From positions 1-8,126 of the forward strand of contig JAYTQG010000178.1 in NCBI GenBank assembly GCA_043746815.1: DNA of 8,126 bases, written 5' to 3'. How positions within the stretch are numbered: position 1 is the first letter of the stretch; every line of letters begins with the position of its first letter. The stretch is from JAYTQG01 sp043746815 (lineage in GTDB: Bacteria; Actinomycetota; Thermoleophilia; Miltoncostaeales; Miltoncostaeaceae). Made by a program: the position numbers and the translations under genes. The notes beneath the pieces were generated by a model that ran no database searches, had not been told where the DNA came from, and was given only the letters and a program-made list of their open reading frames with translations. Below, piece by piece: positions 1 to 4,858 of the stretch.

Positions 1-368
1 ACCCGCTGCACGGCGTCGGTGTCCGCCCGGCTCTCCCGGCCAAGGTATCCAAGATGCGGCGTGCGGCCGAGGAGCACGTAGGCCCCGACGCGCATGTCAT
101 CCGGAGTCAGCGGCTCCTGAGCAACGAGCGCAATCCGCTTGGCAACCCCACGACGGCCGATCGAACCCAGCGGCTCGCCGTCCAGCAGGACCCGTCCGTC
201 GTCAATATGGACTAAGCCTCCAAGGGCACGTAGGAGCGTGCTCTTGCCTGCGCCGTTGGGGCCGATGATGCCAACCCAGGCCCCGGGTTCGACATCCACC
301 GAGACCCCGCGAAGGGCCTTGGTCTGGCCGAGGGTCACCTCAAGGTCAACGCAGGCGAGACGGCTCAC
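1..368 (-). CDS. btuD: Cobalamin ABC transporter ATP-binding protein, partial (C-terminus off window)
   Basis: Cytoplasmic ATPase that powers the FecCD-type permease encoded just upstream. Only the first 122 residues are in the window. The Walker A motif GPNGAGKST lies at residues 36-44 and the Q-loop (VAQEP) near residues 82-86. The signature motif, Walker B and H-loop fall beyond the left edge. The start is a GTG at 368 whose GTGA overlaps the TGA of the permease gene by 4 nt, so translation is probably coupled; this start gives the usual short lead-in before the first beta strand. It is the third gene of the btuFCD-type operon behind a cobalamin riboswitch. Family membership (importer ATPases of the FecE/BtuD/HmuV group) is clear from sequence. 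The B12 assignment rests on the riboswitch, since close relatives carry heme or ferric siderophores. Confidence 0.9.
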   Translation of the reverse strand, partial: MSRLACVDLEVTLGQTKALRGVSVDVEPGAWVGIIGPNGAGKSTLLRALGGLVHIDDGRVLLDGEPLGSIGRRGVAKRIALVAQEPLTPDDMRVGAYVLLGRTPHLGYLGRESRADTDAVQR

Positions 369-1429
369 CGGCTGCGCCCGCGGGTCGACCGAAGAACGAG
401 TGCAAAGAACGGCGCTCCGAAGAAGGCGGTGACGACGCCAATCGGGATTTCGCTGGGGGCAAGTGCGGTGCGCGCGAGGACGTCGGTCAGGACCAAGAAC
501 CCGCCACCGACGATGATCGAGAGTGGAACGGTGCGTCGGTAGCCGCCGCCACACGCAAGGCGAACGGCGTGGGGAACAATGATCCCGACAAAGCCGATGA
601 GGCCGGACACGGCGACCACCGCAGCGGTCCCGAGAGTGGCAGCCGCGATCACGATCATCCGCACACGCCGAACGTCAATCCCGAGGCTCTTGGCCTCATC
701 ATCACCAAGCGCGAGCGCGTCCAACAACCGCCGGTGCGAGAGGATCAACACCAGGCTGATCGCCACATACGGCGAGACCATCGCGACGTCACTCCACCCG
801 GAAGTGCTCAGGCGCCCGAGCAGCCATGAGTAGACCTCAATCACCACATCCGTGTGCTGCTGCTGAATGAAGGTTTGCAGTGCCGTGAAAAAGGCCGAAA
901 CCGTGACCCCCGCCAGGATCAGCGTGGCAAGGCCGCCTGCGCTGCCAACCGTCCGGCCCAGAATGAGGGTCAAAAGGACCGCTGCGCTCGCCCCGGCAAA
1001 GGCGGCGACGGGAACCAACGAGCTGGACGCACCCCCCGAGACGATAATGGCCGTCGCCCCGAGCCCCGCGCCCGCCGCGACACCAAGGAGATACGGGTCA
1101 GCCAGCGGGTTTCGGAAGACGCCCTGGTAGGCGCTGCCCGCTCCGGCCAGCGTCGCCCCGACAAGCAGGCCCAGCGCGACGCGCGGCATCCGAATCTGCC
1201 AGAGCACGCCGGACTGGAGTTCGGTGAGGTGCGACCGAACCCCAAGACCGGGAATGTGCGACGCAAACTCGCGAAGAACATCAGCAGAACCAAACCCTGC
1301 CACCGGGCCGCTCAGCACTCCGACAAACGCGGCTGCCACTGCGAATACGACGGCAAGCGCCAGCCACGGAACGGCGAACCGCCTCGTGGCTGGCAGCACG
1401 GCTGCCTCAATGGGAGGAGCGCTCGCCAC
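365..1429 (-). CDS. btuC: FecCD-family cobalamin ABC transporter permease
   Basis: Integral membrane subunit of a type II ABC importer, 354 residues, the normal length for BtuC/FecD/HmuU proteins with about ten membrane spans. Family marks include RMPRVALGLLVGATLAGAG at residues 80-98 followed by YQGVFRNPLADPYLLG (101-116), a cytoplasmic coupling segment around GDDEAKSLG (242-250), SGLIGFVGIIVPHAVR (275-290), and the C-terminal EIPIGVVTAFFGAPFFALVL segment (327-346). The start is a GTG at 1429 that shares its G with the TAG of btuF (TAGTG), and the stop overlaps the btuD start, so the three genes form one translationally coupled unit. No strong Shine-Dalgarno sequence is seen near the GTG, which fits reinitiation after btuF. 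Substrate assigned as cobalamin from the upstream riboswitch; heme or siderophore transport cannot be excluded from this protein alone. Confidence 0.93.
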   Translation of the reverse strand: MASAPPIEAAVLPATRRFAVPWLALAVVFAVAAAFVGVLSGPVAGFGSADVLREFASHIPGLGVRSHLTELQSGVLWQIRMPRVALGLLVGATLAGAGSAYQGVFRNPLADPYLLGVAAGAGLGATAIIVSGGASSSLVPVAAFAGASAAVLLTLILGRTVGSAGGLATLILAGVTVSAFFTALQTFIQQQHTDVVIEVYSWLLGRLSTSGWSDVAMVSPYVAISLVLILSHRRLLDALALGDDEAKSLGIDVRRVRMIVIAAATLGTAAVVAVSGLIGFVGIIVPHAVRLACGGGYRRTVPLSIIVGGGFLVLTDVLARTALAPSEIPIGVVTAFFGAPFFALVLRSTRGRSR

Positions 1430-2283
1430 TACGTCCGGGTCGCAGCCTTCACGCGACCGGACATCACCTTGTAGAGACCGACGATCCGGGGACCCCAGCG
1501 TGAGGCGATGTCCTCATTCACCGGCGCAACGGCGCCACGCTTTACCGCAGTCAGCAGGTTCCAACCGGGACGCCCGGCCGCCTTGACCGGAGTCTCACCG
1601 GAGCTCGCATCCGAGAGTACGACGAGGTCGGGGTTCTGGGCGACGACATACTCAGCCGTGAGTTGCGGGTACCCCGCCCCGCCCGAGTCCGGAGCGCCGT
1701 CGGCGATGTTCCTCAGGCCGAGGTCCTTATAGACCTGCCCGATGAACGTCTTCGAGGTGGCCGAGTAGCCGTCAGCCGAAATCTCATGGAAGACACTCAG
1801 CGGGGTTGTTGGCGTTGGCGTTGCGGCAACGATCGCGGCAACCCGGTTTCGCATGCTGGTGGTGACGACGCGGGCGCTGGCCGGGTGTCCGGTGAGGTTT
1901 CCGAGGGACTGAATCTGGCCGTAGGCTTCCTTCAAATCCGTGGCGGGCGACTGCAGGACGACCCGGATTTTGAGGCGGGTCAGTGCCGCGACGAGGCCTT
2001 TTGTGTCGAAGGCCGTGACGACAAGATCCGGCTTGTACGCAGCGATTGCTTCGATGTTTGGCGTGAAGCCCGAGAGCTTCGTCTTGGGCGCCTTCGCCGG
2101 ATAGTTGGACTGGTCGTCCACGGCGACCACCTGCGGACCAGCGCCGATCGCAAAGAGCGACTCCGTGGCGGTTGGCGACAACGAGACGATGCGCTTCGGC
2201 TGCGCGGCCTGCGCGGTCCCAATGGCAAGCGCAACGGTCGCAGTGGTGAGCACGAGCGTACGACCGAATCGTGGGTGGGGCAT
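1429..2283 (-). CDS. btuF: Cobalamin ABC transporter substrate-binding protein
   Basis: Extracytoplasmic binding protein (class III, BtuF/FhuD fold), 284 residues. Residues 1-26 form a Sec signal peptide ending in TAQA. The mature part starts with the family pattern RIVSLSPTATESLFAIGAG (31-49), then QSNYP (58-62) and NIEAIAAYKPDLVV (76-89), closely matching the layout of E. coli BtuF. The reading frame stays open up to 2421, but I chose the ATG at 2283. It has AAGGAG at 2294-2289 five nt upstream and starts directly at the signal peptide, while the longer version would translate the riboswitch. No cysteine follows the signal peptide (none is seen in the whole protein), so it is not a lipoprotein, which is unusual for a monoderm binding protein. 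Translation is likely blocked by cobalamin through the upstream riboswitch and a hairpin that covers the Shine-Dalgarno sequence. Confidence 0.92.
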   Translation of the reverse strand: MPHPRFGRTLVLTTATVALAIGTAQAAQPKRIVSLSPTATESLFAIGAGPQVVAVDDQSNYPAKAPKTKLSGFTPNIEAIAAYKPDLVVTAFDTKGLVAALTRLKIRVVLQSPATDLKEAYGQIQSLGNLTGHPASARVVTTSMRNRVAAIVAATPTPTTPLSVFHEISADGYSATSKTFIGQVYKDLGLRNIADGAPDSGGAGYPQLTAEYVVAQNPDLVVLSDASSGETPVKAAGRPGWNLLTAVKRGAVAPVNEDIASRWGPRIVGLYKVMSGRVKAATRT

Positions 2284-2290
2284 CTGAACT

Positions 2291-2367
2291 CCTTCGCGGT
2301 GTGCGCGAAGGTGGCTGGCCCGTGCGGTCCTCGAAGGCTGGCCGCGCGAACTGCCCTTCCTTCGAGG
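2291..2367 (-). promoter_or_regulatory. Riboswitch expression platform with Shine-Dalgarno sequestering hairpin
   Basis: Read on the minus strand, CCTTCGCG (2311-2304) and CGCGAAGG (2298-2291) form a perfect 8-bp stem with a 5-nt loop CACAC. The 3' arm includes the AAGG of the btuF Shine-Dalgarno sequence AAGGAG. Just upstream, CCTCGAAGG (2367-2359) and CCTTCGAGG (2337-2329) form a second perfect 9-bp stem with a 21-nt loop. Both stems use the same CGAAGG/CCTTCG core, so arms can exchange partners. The loop CACAC is an exact complement of GUGUG in the riboswitch hairpin loop at 2448-2444. This is the layout expected for an L5-L13 kissing interaction that holds the ribosome-blocking hairpin when cobalamin is bound. 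The pairing is seen directly; the switching mechanism is inferred from the family. Confidence 0.75.
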
Positions 2368-2377
2368 GCTGACGTTC

Positions 2378-2518
2378 GAACGGCGTCGCGCAGGCGACCT
2401 GGCTTTCCCCGAAGGGATCACAGTTGCGGGACAGCGCCGGAATCACACCGGACTTCGCTGACACAACGCCGACCGCTGGTAAACCAGCAGCGGCGGGAGC
2501 ATACACCTGGGCGCCAGC
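2378..2518 (-). promoter_or_regulatory. Cobalamin riboswitch aptamer
   Basis: The minus strand carries the conserved core of the cobalamin aptamer. It has a CCGG-TGTGATT-CCGG hairpin (2451-2437), then GCTGTCCCGCAACTGTGA (2435-2418), a CCC-TTCG-GGG hairpin with a UUCG tetraloop, and the B12 box AGCCAGGTCGCCTGC (2404-2390). The 5' part holds a stem-loop built on CTGG-TTTA-CCAG (about 2487-2476) flanked by CGCCG/CGGCG. The outer bounds are approximate because I could not run a covariance model. It lies about 95 nt upstream of the btuF start and is the strongest evidence that the following ABC transporter imports B12 or a related corrinoid. Binding of the ligand is expected to turn the operon off. 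Confidence 0.92.
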
Positions 2519-2572
2519 AGCGCCGCTCGGCCCGAGATCGGGACGAACGGCTTGCGGCTCAGGACGAGCGGA

Positions 2573-2695
2573 CTAAATGCTGCTCAACGAAAACCACTTG
2601 TACCCGGCTCCCGAGCCCACTGCCAACGCGACCAGGGTGGTCATGCCGACGGCGAGACGAGCGATACGGGGGAACTGCGAAATGAACTTGAACAC
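2573..2695 (-). CDS. Small single-span membrane peptide (40 aa), unknown function
   Basis: A 40-residue ORF. It starts at GTG 2695 and has AGGGAGG at 2708-2702 with a 6-nt spacer, one of the best ribosome binding sites in the window, and ends with TAG at 2573. The N-terminus MFKFISQFPRIARLAVG is basic and amphipathic. It is followed by a hydrophobic stretch with small residues, about MTTLVALAVGSGAG (residues 18-31), and a short tail ending YKWFSLSSI. One membrane span with a positive N-terminus is likely; a poor signal peptide is an alternative. It sits upstream of the cobalamin riboswitch on the same strand, 55 nt before the aptamer, so it may share the btu transcript or have its own. I do not recognise a family. 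Short length leaves some doubt that it is coding, but RBS, start and hydrophobic pattern agree. Confidence 0.55.
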   Translation of the reverse strand: MFKFISQFPRIARLAVGMTTLVALAVGSGAGYKWFSLSSI

Positions 2696-2701
2696 CGCGA
2701 A

Positions 2702-2708
2702 CCTCCCT
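2702..2708 (-). promoter_or_regulatory. Strong Shine-Dalgarno sequence of the 40-aa ORF
   Basis: AGGGAGG on the minus strand, 6 nt before the GTG at 2695. It decides both that the short ORF is real and where it starts. Confidence 0.6.
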
Positions 2709-2722
2709 GTTGCGTGTCAATG

Positions 2723-2747
2723 GATACGGAGCCCCTTGCTCCATACC
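2723..2747 (-). other. RNA hairpin in the leader of the 40-aa ORF
   Basis: The minus-strand RNA can form a continuous 10-bp stem, GGUAUGGAGC (2747-2738) with GCUCCGUAUC (2732-2723), including two G-U pairs and a 5-nt loop AAGGG. It lies 15 nt upstream of the Shine-Dalgarno sequence. No U tract follows, so it is not an ordinary intrinsic terminator. The G-U pairs occur only in the minus-strand RNA, which suggests that strand is the structured one. Function unknown. Confidence 0.4.
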
Positions 2748-2810
2748 TCGGTGTATCGGCACGTTCGTCCGCCAGCTCAACCCGCCTATGACGAATAGAT
2801 ACTGAGAGTG

Positions 2811-2875
2811 GGTCCTGACGCCGGTCGCGGCCGTTGGGCTCAGACGGTCGCCCCCGTGCGCCAGGAACCAGGACC
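2811..2875. other. Self-complementary block, candidate structured RNA
   Basis: Nested pairings cover most of 65 nt. GCGGCCGT (2827-2834) pairs with ACGGTCGC (2844-2851) with one mismatch and a 9-nt loop. Outside it, CCTGACGC (2814-2821) pairs with GCGCCAGG (2858-2865) over 8 bp with one G-U in the minus-strand RNA. As an alternative, GGTCCTG (2811-2817) is a perfect complement of CAGGACC (2869-2875). I do not recognise a known riboswitch, and there is no terminator-like T tract. On the minus strand it would lie in the leader upstream of the 40-aa ORF. Confidence 0.4.
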
Positions 2876-2974
2876 TGAGGATGCTCCTATTGTGTTCAAG
2901 GGCGTGTGGGGATGTTTTTGAGGTGTTGGGTCTAACCCCACCAAGCTGCGACCCCTCTCGGCCTCGCGAGCGAG

Positions 2975-3694
2975 TTAGATGGTCGGCAGCCAGGAGGGCT
3001 GCGTGAGGTACGTCGACAACTGGGCGAGGCGCCCACTGAGGAGGAGTGTTCCAGCGGCGAGCATGATGACGGAGGCGCCGATCCTAAGGGCTGGGAGGCG
3101 GCGGCGGACGCCGGGGCGGGACAGCGCGCCCTGGGCGAGCACACCGAAGAATGCGAACGGAACGCCAAGGCCCAACGAGAACACGGCGAGCAGGAGCATG
3201 CCGTGCCCGACGCTACCGGTCGTGGCTGCGAGCGTCAGTGCGGAGCCAAGGGTCGGCCCGATACAGGGCGACCATCCGGCGGCGAACGCCGCTCCGATGA
3301 GACCGGCTGCGATCGGTCCACCACCGACGGCGAACTTCGGCTTCGGAAGGTGGAAGTCCCGGCCGAGTACCCCCGGCAGCGCGACGCCCAGGTAGGCAAG
3401 CGCCGCGAGGATCAGAAACGCGCCGCCGACAATTTCAAGCGTCCGGCGGTGCTCCAAGAGGCTGCCGCCGAGAAGGCTCGCCCCCGCTCCGAGCAGCGTA
3501 AAGACGGTCGAGAAGCCGAGGATGAACGCACCGACGGGAAGCGCGCGCTGCCGCTTGGTTCGTGGCGTCGTGGCCGAAGCGTCTGCACAAATCAGGCCGA
3601 TGTAGCCGGGCACGATCGGCAGGACGCAGGGGCTCGCGAAGGTCACCGCGCCCGCCGCAAAGGCGAGCGCGATGCCTGAGGCTCCTCCGGACAC
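2975..3694 (-). CDS. ccdA: CcdA-family cytochrome c biogenesis / thiol-disulfide transmembrane electron carrier
   Basis: A 239-residue polytopic membrane protein of the DsbD-beta/CcdA family. It passes electrons from cytoplasmic thioredoxin across the membrane to extracytoplasmic thioredoxin-like proteins. The two redox cysteines lie in the expected half-repeat sites, C23 in FASPCVLPIVPGY and C144 in GWSPCIGPTLG, and about six hydrophobic spans are visible. Length is normal for CcdA. The frame stays open to 3787, but the GTG at 3694 puts the first span at the N-terminus as in homologues. The longer form would add a serine/arginine-rich stretch that is just an overlap with the tlpA-like gene. 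The GTG follows the TAA of the thioredoxin-like gene after 4 nt, so the two form one operon and the CcdA protein is most likely the electron donor for that partner. A role in cytochrome c maturation is possible, but no ccs genes are in view. Confidence 0.9.
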   Translation of the reverse strand: MSGGASGIALAFAAGAVTFASPCVLPIVPGYIGLICADASATTPRTKRQRALPVGAFILGFSTVFTLLGAGASLLGGSLLEHRRTLEIVGGAFLILAALAYLGVALPGVLGRDFHLPKPKFAVGGGPIAAGLIGAAFAAGWSPCIGPTLGSALTLAATTGSVGHGMLLLAVFSLGLGVPFAFFGVLAQGALSRPGVRRRLPALRIGASVIMLAAGTLLLSGRLAQLSTYLTQPSWLPTI

Positions 3695-3698
3695 AGGG

Positions 3699-4184
3699 TT
3701 AGCGCTTCTTCGCAGCGGCGATGCCCTGCTCGAACTGCTGCTCGCTCGCGGCGCCAATGACCTTGCCGACGATCTTTCCGGCGGCATTCACGAAAACCGT
3801 AGAGGGCTGGCCGGGGAGGCCGAGTTTGAATTGCCGTTCACGCTTGGGATCGTCGATTGATGCGAACGTCCAGCCGTACTTCTTGTAGAAACCCTTCGCG
3901 TCAGCTGGCTTGTCGGAGACGTCGATACCAACGAAGCGCACCTCTTTGTGCTTCGCGGAGACCTTCGCCACGGTCGGCGCCTCACTGTTGCACTCAGGAC
4001 ACCACGACGCCCACACCGTGAACACGACAGGCTTGCCCTTGAAGGCTGCCGTGGTGATTTTTCGACCGGTGATCGGGCTCGTGCCGTCGACAGACGGAAC
4101 AGAGGGGGCGGCCACGGCGGAGGCAGCAATTGCGAAGGTGGCAAGGGCTGCGACGGCTGAAACTCGGTACGCGATACGACTCAC
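3699..4184 (-). CDS. Secreted TlpA/ResA-like thioredoxin-fold protein
   Basis: A 161-residue exported thiol-disulfide oxidoreductase. The N-terminus VSRIAYRVSAVAALATFA and the following residues form a signal peptide ending near AVA (23-25) or an uncleaved anchor. The thioredoxin fold follows: GRKITTAAFKGKPVVFTVWAS, the active site WCPEC with C62 and C65, then FVGIDVSDKPADAKGFYKKYG, and the cis-proline loop GLPGQPSTVFVN. The CPEC motif and the TlpA/ResA/AhpC-TSA style point to a reductase acting outside the membrane, kept reduced by the CcdA protein encoded next in the operon. I chose GTG at 4184 because it begins the signal peptide and has AAGGAG at 4198-4193. The open frame back to 4313 would run through the promoter region. 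Transcription probably starts from the ECF-type promoter at 4245-4217, giving a leader of about 25 nt. Confidence 0.9.
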   Translation of the reverse strand: MSRIAYRVSAVAALATFAIAASAVAAPSVPSVDGTSPITGRKITTAAFKGKPVVFTVWASWCPECNSEAPTVAKVSAKHKEVRFVGIDVSDKPADAKGFYKKYGWTFASIDDPKRERQFKLGLPGQPSTVFVNAAGKIVGKVIGAASEQQFEQGIAAAKKR

Positions 4185-4216
4185 GGAGGTGTCTCCTTCG
4201 TTGGGATCTGTCTGCA

Positions 4217-4245
4217 CTACACGGGCGGGGCCCAAATTGGATGCA
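4217..4245 (-). promoter_or_regulatory. ECF-type promoter of the tlpA-ccdA operon
   Basis: Minus-strand TGCATCC (4245-4239), a 15-nt spacer, then CGTGTAG (4223-4217). The same two heptamers with the same spacing occur on the plus strand before the sigma factor gene. A -35 box ending in CATCC resembles the CCATCC box known for the SigK group. The distance to the GTG at 4184 leaves room for a short leader with its own Shine-Dalgarno sequence. Promoter identity is inferred from symmetry and position. Confidence 0.7.
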
Positions 4246-4270
4246 TCCGATGTGGACCGACGGCGTGTAG
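4242..4270 (+). promoter_or_regulatory. ECF-type autoregulatory promoter of the sigma/anti-sigma operon
   Basis: Plus-strand TGCATCC (4242-4248), a 15-nt spacer, CGTGTAG (4264-4270). It shares the central palindrome GGATGCATCC (4239-4248) with the divergent promoter, so the two -35 boxes overlap by four bases. Only 9 nt separate the -10-like box from the ATG at 4280, so a transcript from here would be leaderless or nearly so if that ATG is used. Confidence 0.7.
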
Positions 4271-4279
4271 AAGAGGACA

Positions 4280-4858
4280 ATGGGTACCGTGGCGATCTGG
4301 AACATGCGGGCAACGCAGCGGACGGAGCGACCCGCCGTGGGTGCGAGCGATGTCGAACTGCTCACGCGGATCGCCGCCGCGGATGCCGCTGCATTTCGGG
4401 AAATCGTAAATCGCTACCAGCGGCCCGTCCTCCGGGTTTGCCGACGGGTCTTCCCAAATGACCCCGCTGGCGTCGAGGACGCGGTGCAGGAAGCGTTTCT
4501 CAAGGTCTGGCTGGGAGCGGGGAGTTTCAATCCCCGTAAGGGAAGCGCGGCCGCGTGGCTACTGAGGGTCGCCCAGAATGCTGCGCGGAACTTGGCTCGC
4601 GTGCGCTCACCACTGCCGGTGGCAGAGGTCGAGGAGCAGATGGATCCGATCACCCCTGACGTGGTCGAGCGGTTCTGGCTTGCCTCCGCACTGGCACGGC
4701 TCCCAGAGGCCGAACGGGACGCGATTGAACTTGCCTTCGTGGCTGACCTCTCGCACCCGCAGATCGCAACTCGTCTGGGACAGCCGCTTGGCACCGTCAA
4801 GAGCCATATTCGACGTGGACTGGCCCGCCTTGCTGATCTTGTGGAGGCCGACCGATGA
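4280..4858 (+). CDS. ECF RNA polymerase sigma factor (SigK-like)
   Basis: A 192-residue group 4 sigma factor that directs RNA polymerase to a small stress regulon. Region 2 spans about residues 36-105 (FREIVNRYQRPVLRVCRR, then DAVQEAFLKVW at 67-77 and AAWLLRVAQNAARN). Region 4 spans about 136-188, with LARLPEAERDAIELAF and the helix-turn-helix LSHPQIATRLGQPLGTVKSH that reads the -35 box. The linker between them is short, normal for the family. The next gene is an RskA-type anti-sigma factor overlapping by ATGA (4855-4858), which is the basis for the SigK-like label. The only cysteine is C54, so a regulatory disulfide pair of the kind described in M. tuberculosis SigK is absent. ATG 4280 was kept as start, but ATG 4304 (residue 9) is a real alternative because the promoter lies so close to 4280. 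Confidence 0.92.
   Translation: MGTVAIWNMRATQRTERPAVGASDVELLTRIAAADAAAFREIVNRYQRPVLRVCRRVFPNDPAGVEDAVQEAFLKVWLGAGSFNPRKGSAAAWLLRVAQNAARNLARVRSPLPVAEVEEQMDPITPDVVERFWLASALARLPEAERDAIELAFVADLSHPQIATRLGQPLGTVKSHIRRGLARLADLVEADR

Larger units (their letters stand above)
2696..2974. other. Gene-free interval between the ccdA-like gene and the 40-aa ORF
   Basis: No convincing coding frame on either strand. It holds the hairpin at 2723-2747, an AT-richer patch (2785-2812) with a TATCTAT on the minus strand (2801-2795) that could be a -10 for the 40-aa ORF, and the self-complementary block at 2811-2875. It also holds an imperfect inverted repeat (GGTG-TT-GGG-TCTAA-CCC-CACC, about 2922-2942) that might act as a weak transcription end for the tlpA-ccdA operon, although no T tract follows it on the useful side. 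Confidence 0.5.

Noticed and set aside
854..1474. 206-codon plus-strand open frame
   Set aside because: Antisense to btuC; highly charged composition typical of a GC shadow frame.
1..2283. Heme or ferric-siderophore ABC importer
   Set aside because: The protein families allow it, but the cobalamin riboswitch directly upstream makes a corrinoid the better substrate.
2284..2421. 46-residue N-terminal extension of btuF from an upstream start at 2421
   Set aside because: It would translate the riboswitch core and expression platform, is arginine/serine-rich without pattern, and the ATG at 2283 has a strong Shine-Dalgarno sequence and a signal peptide.
1663..2685. 340-codon plus-strand open frame
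   Set aside because: Antisense shadow of btuF and the riboswitch in GC-rich DNA, arginine-rich with no domain logic and no ribosome site.
2577..2798. 73-codon plus-strand ORF opposite the 40-aa gene
   Set aside because: No ribosome site, proline-rich without a pattern; the minus-strand 40-aa ORF explains the region better.
2914..2942. T tract plus hairpin as an intrinsic terminator
   Set aside because: The T run (2914-2918) precedes rather than follows the hairpin on the plus strand and gives an A run on the minus strand, so it does not fit a terminator in either direction.
4185..4313. N-terminal extension of the TlpA-like protein to 4313
   Set aside because: Would run through the divergent promoter; the GTG at 4184 has a Shine-Dalgarno sequence and a signal peptide.
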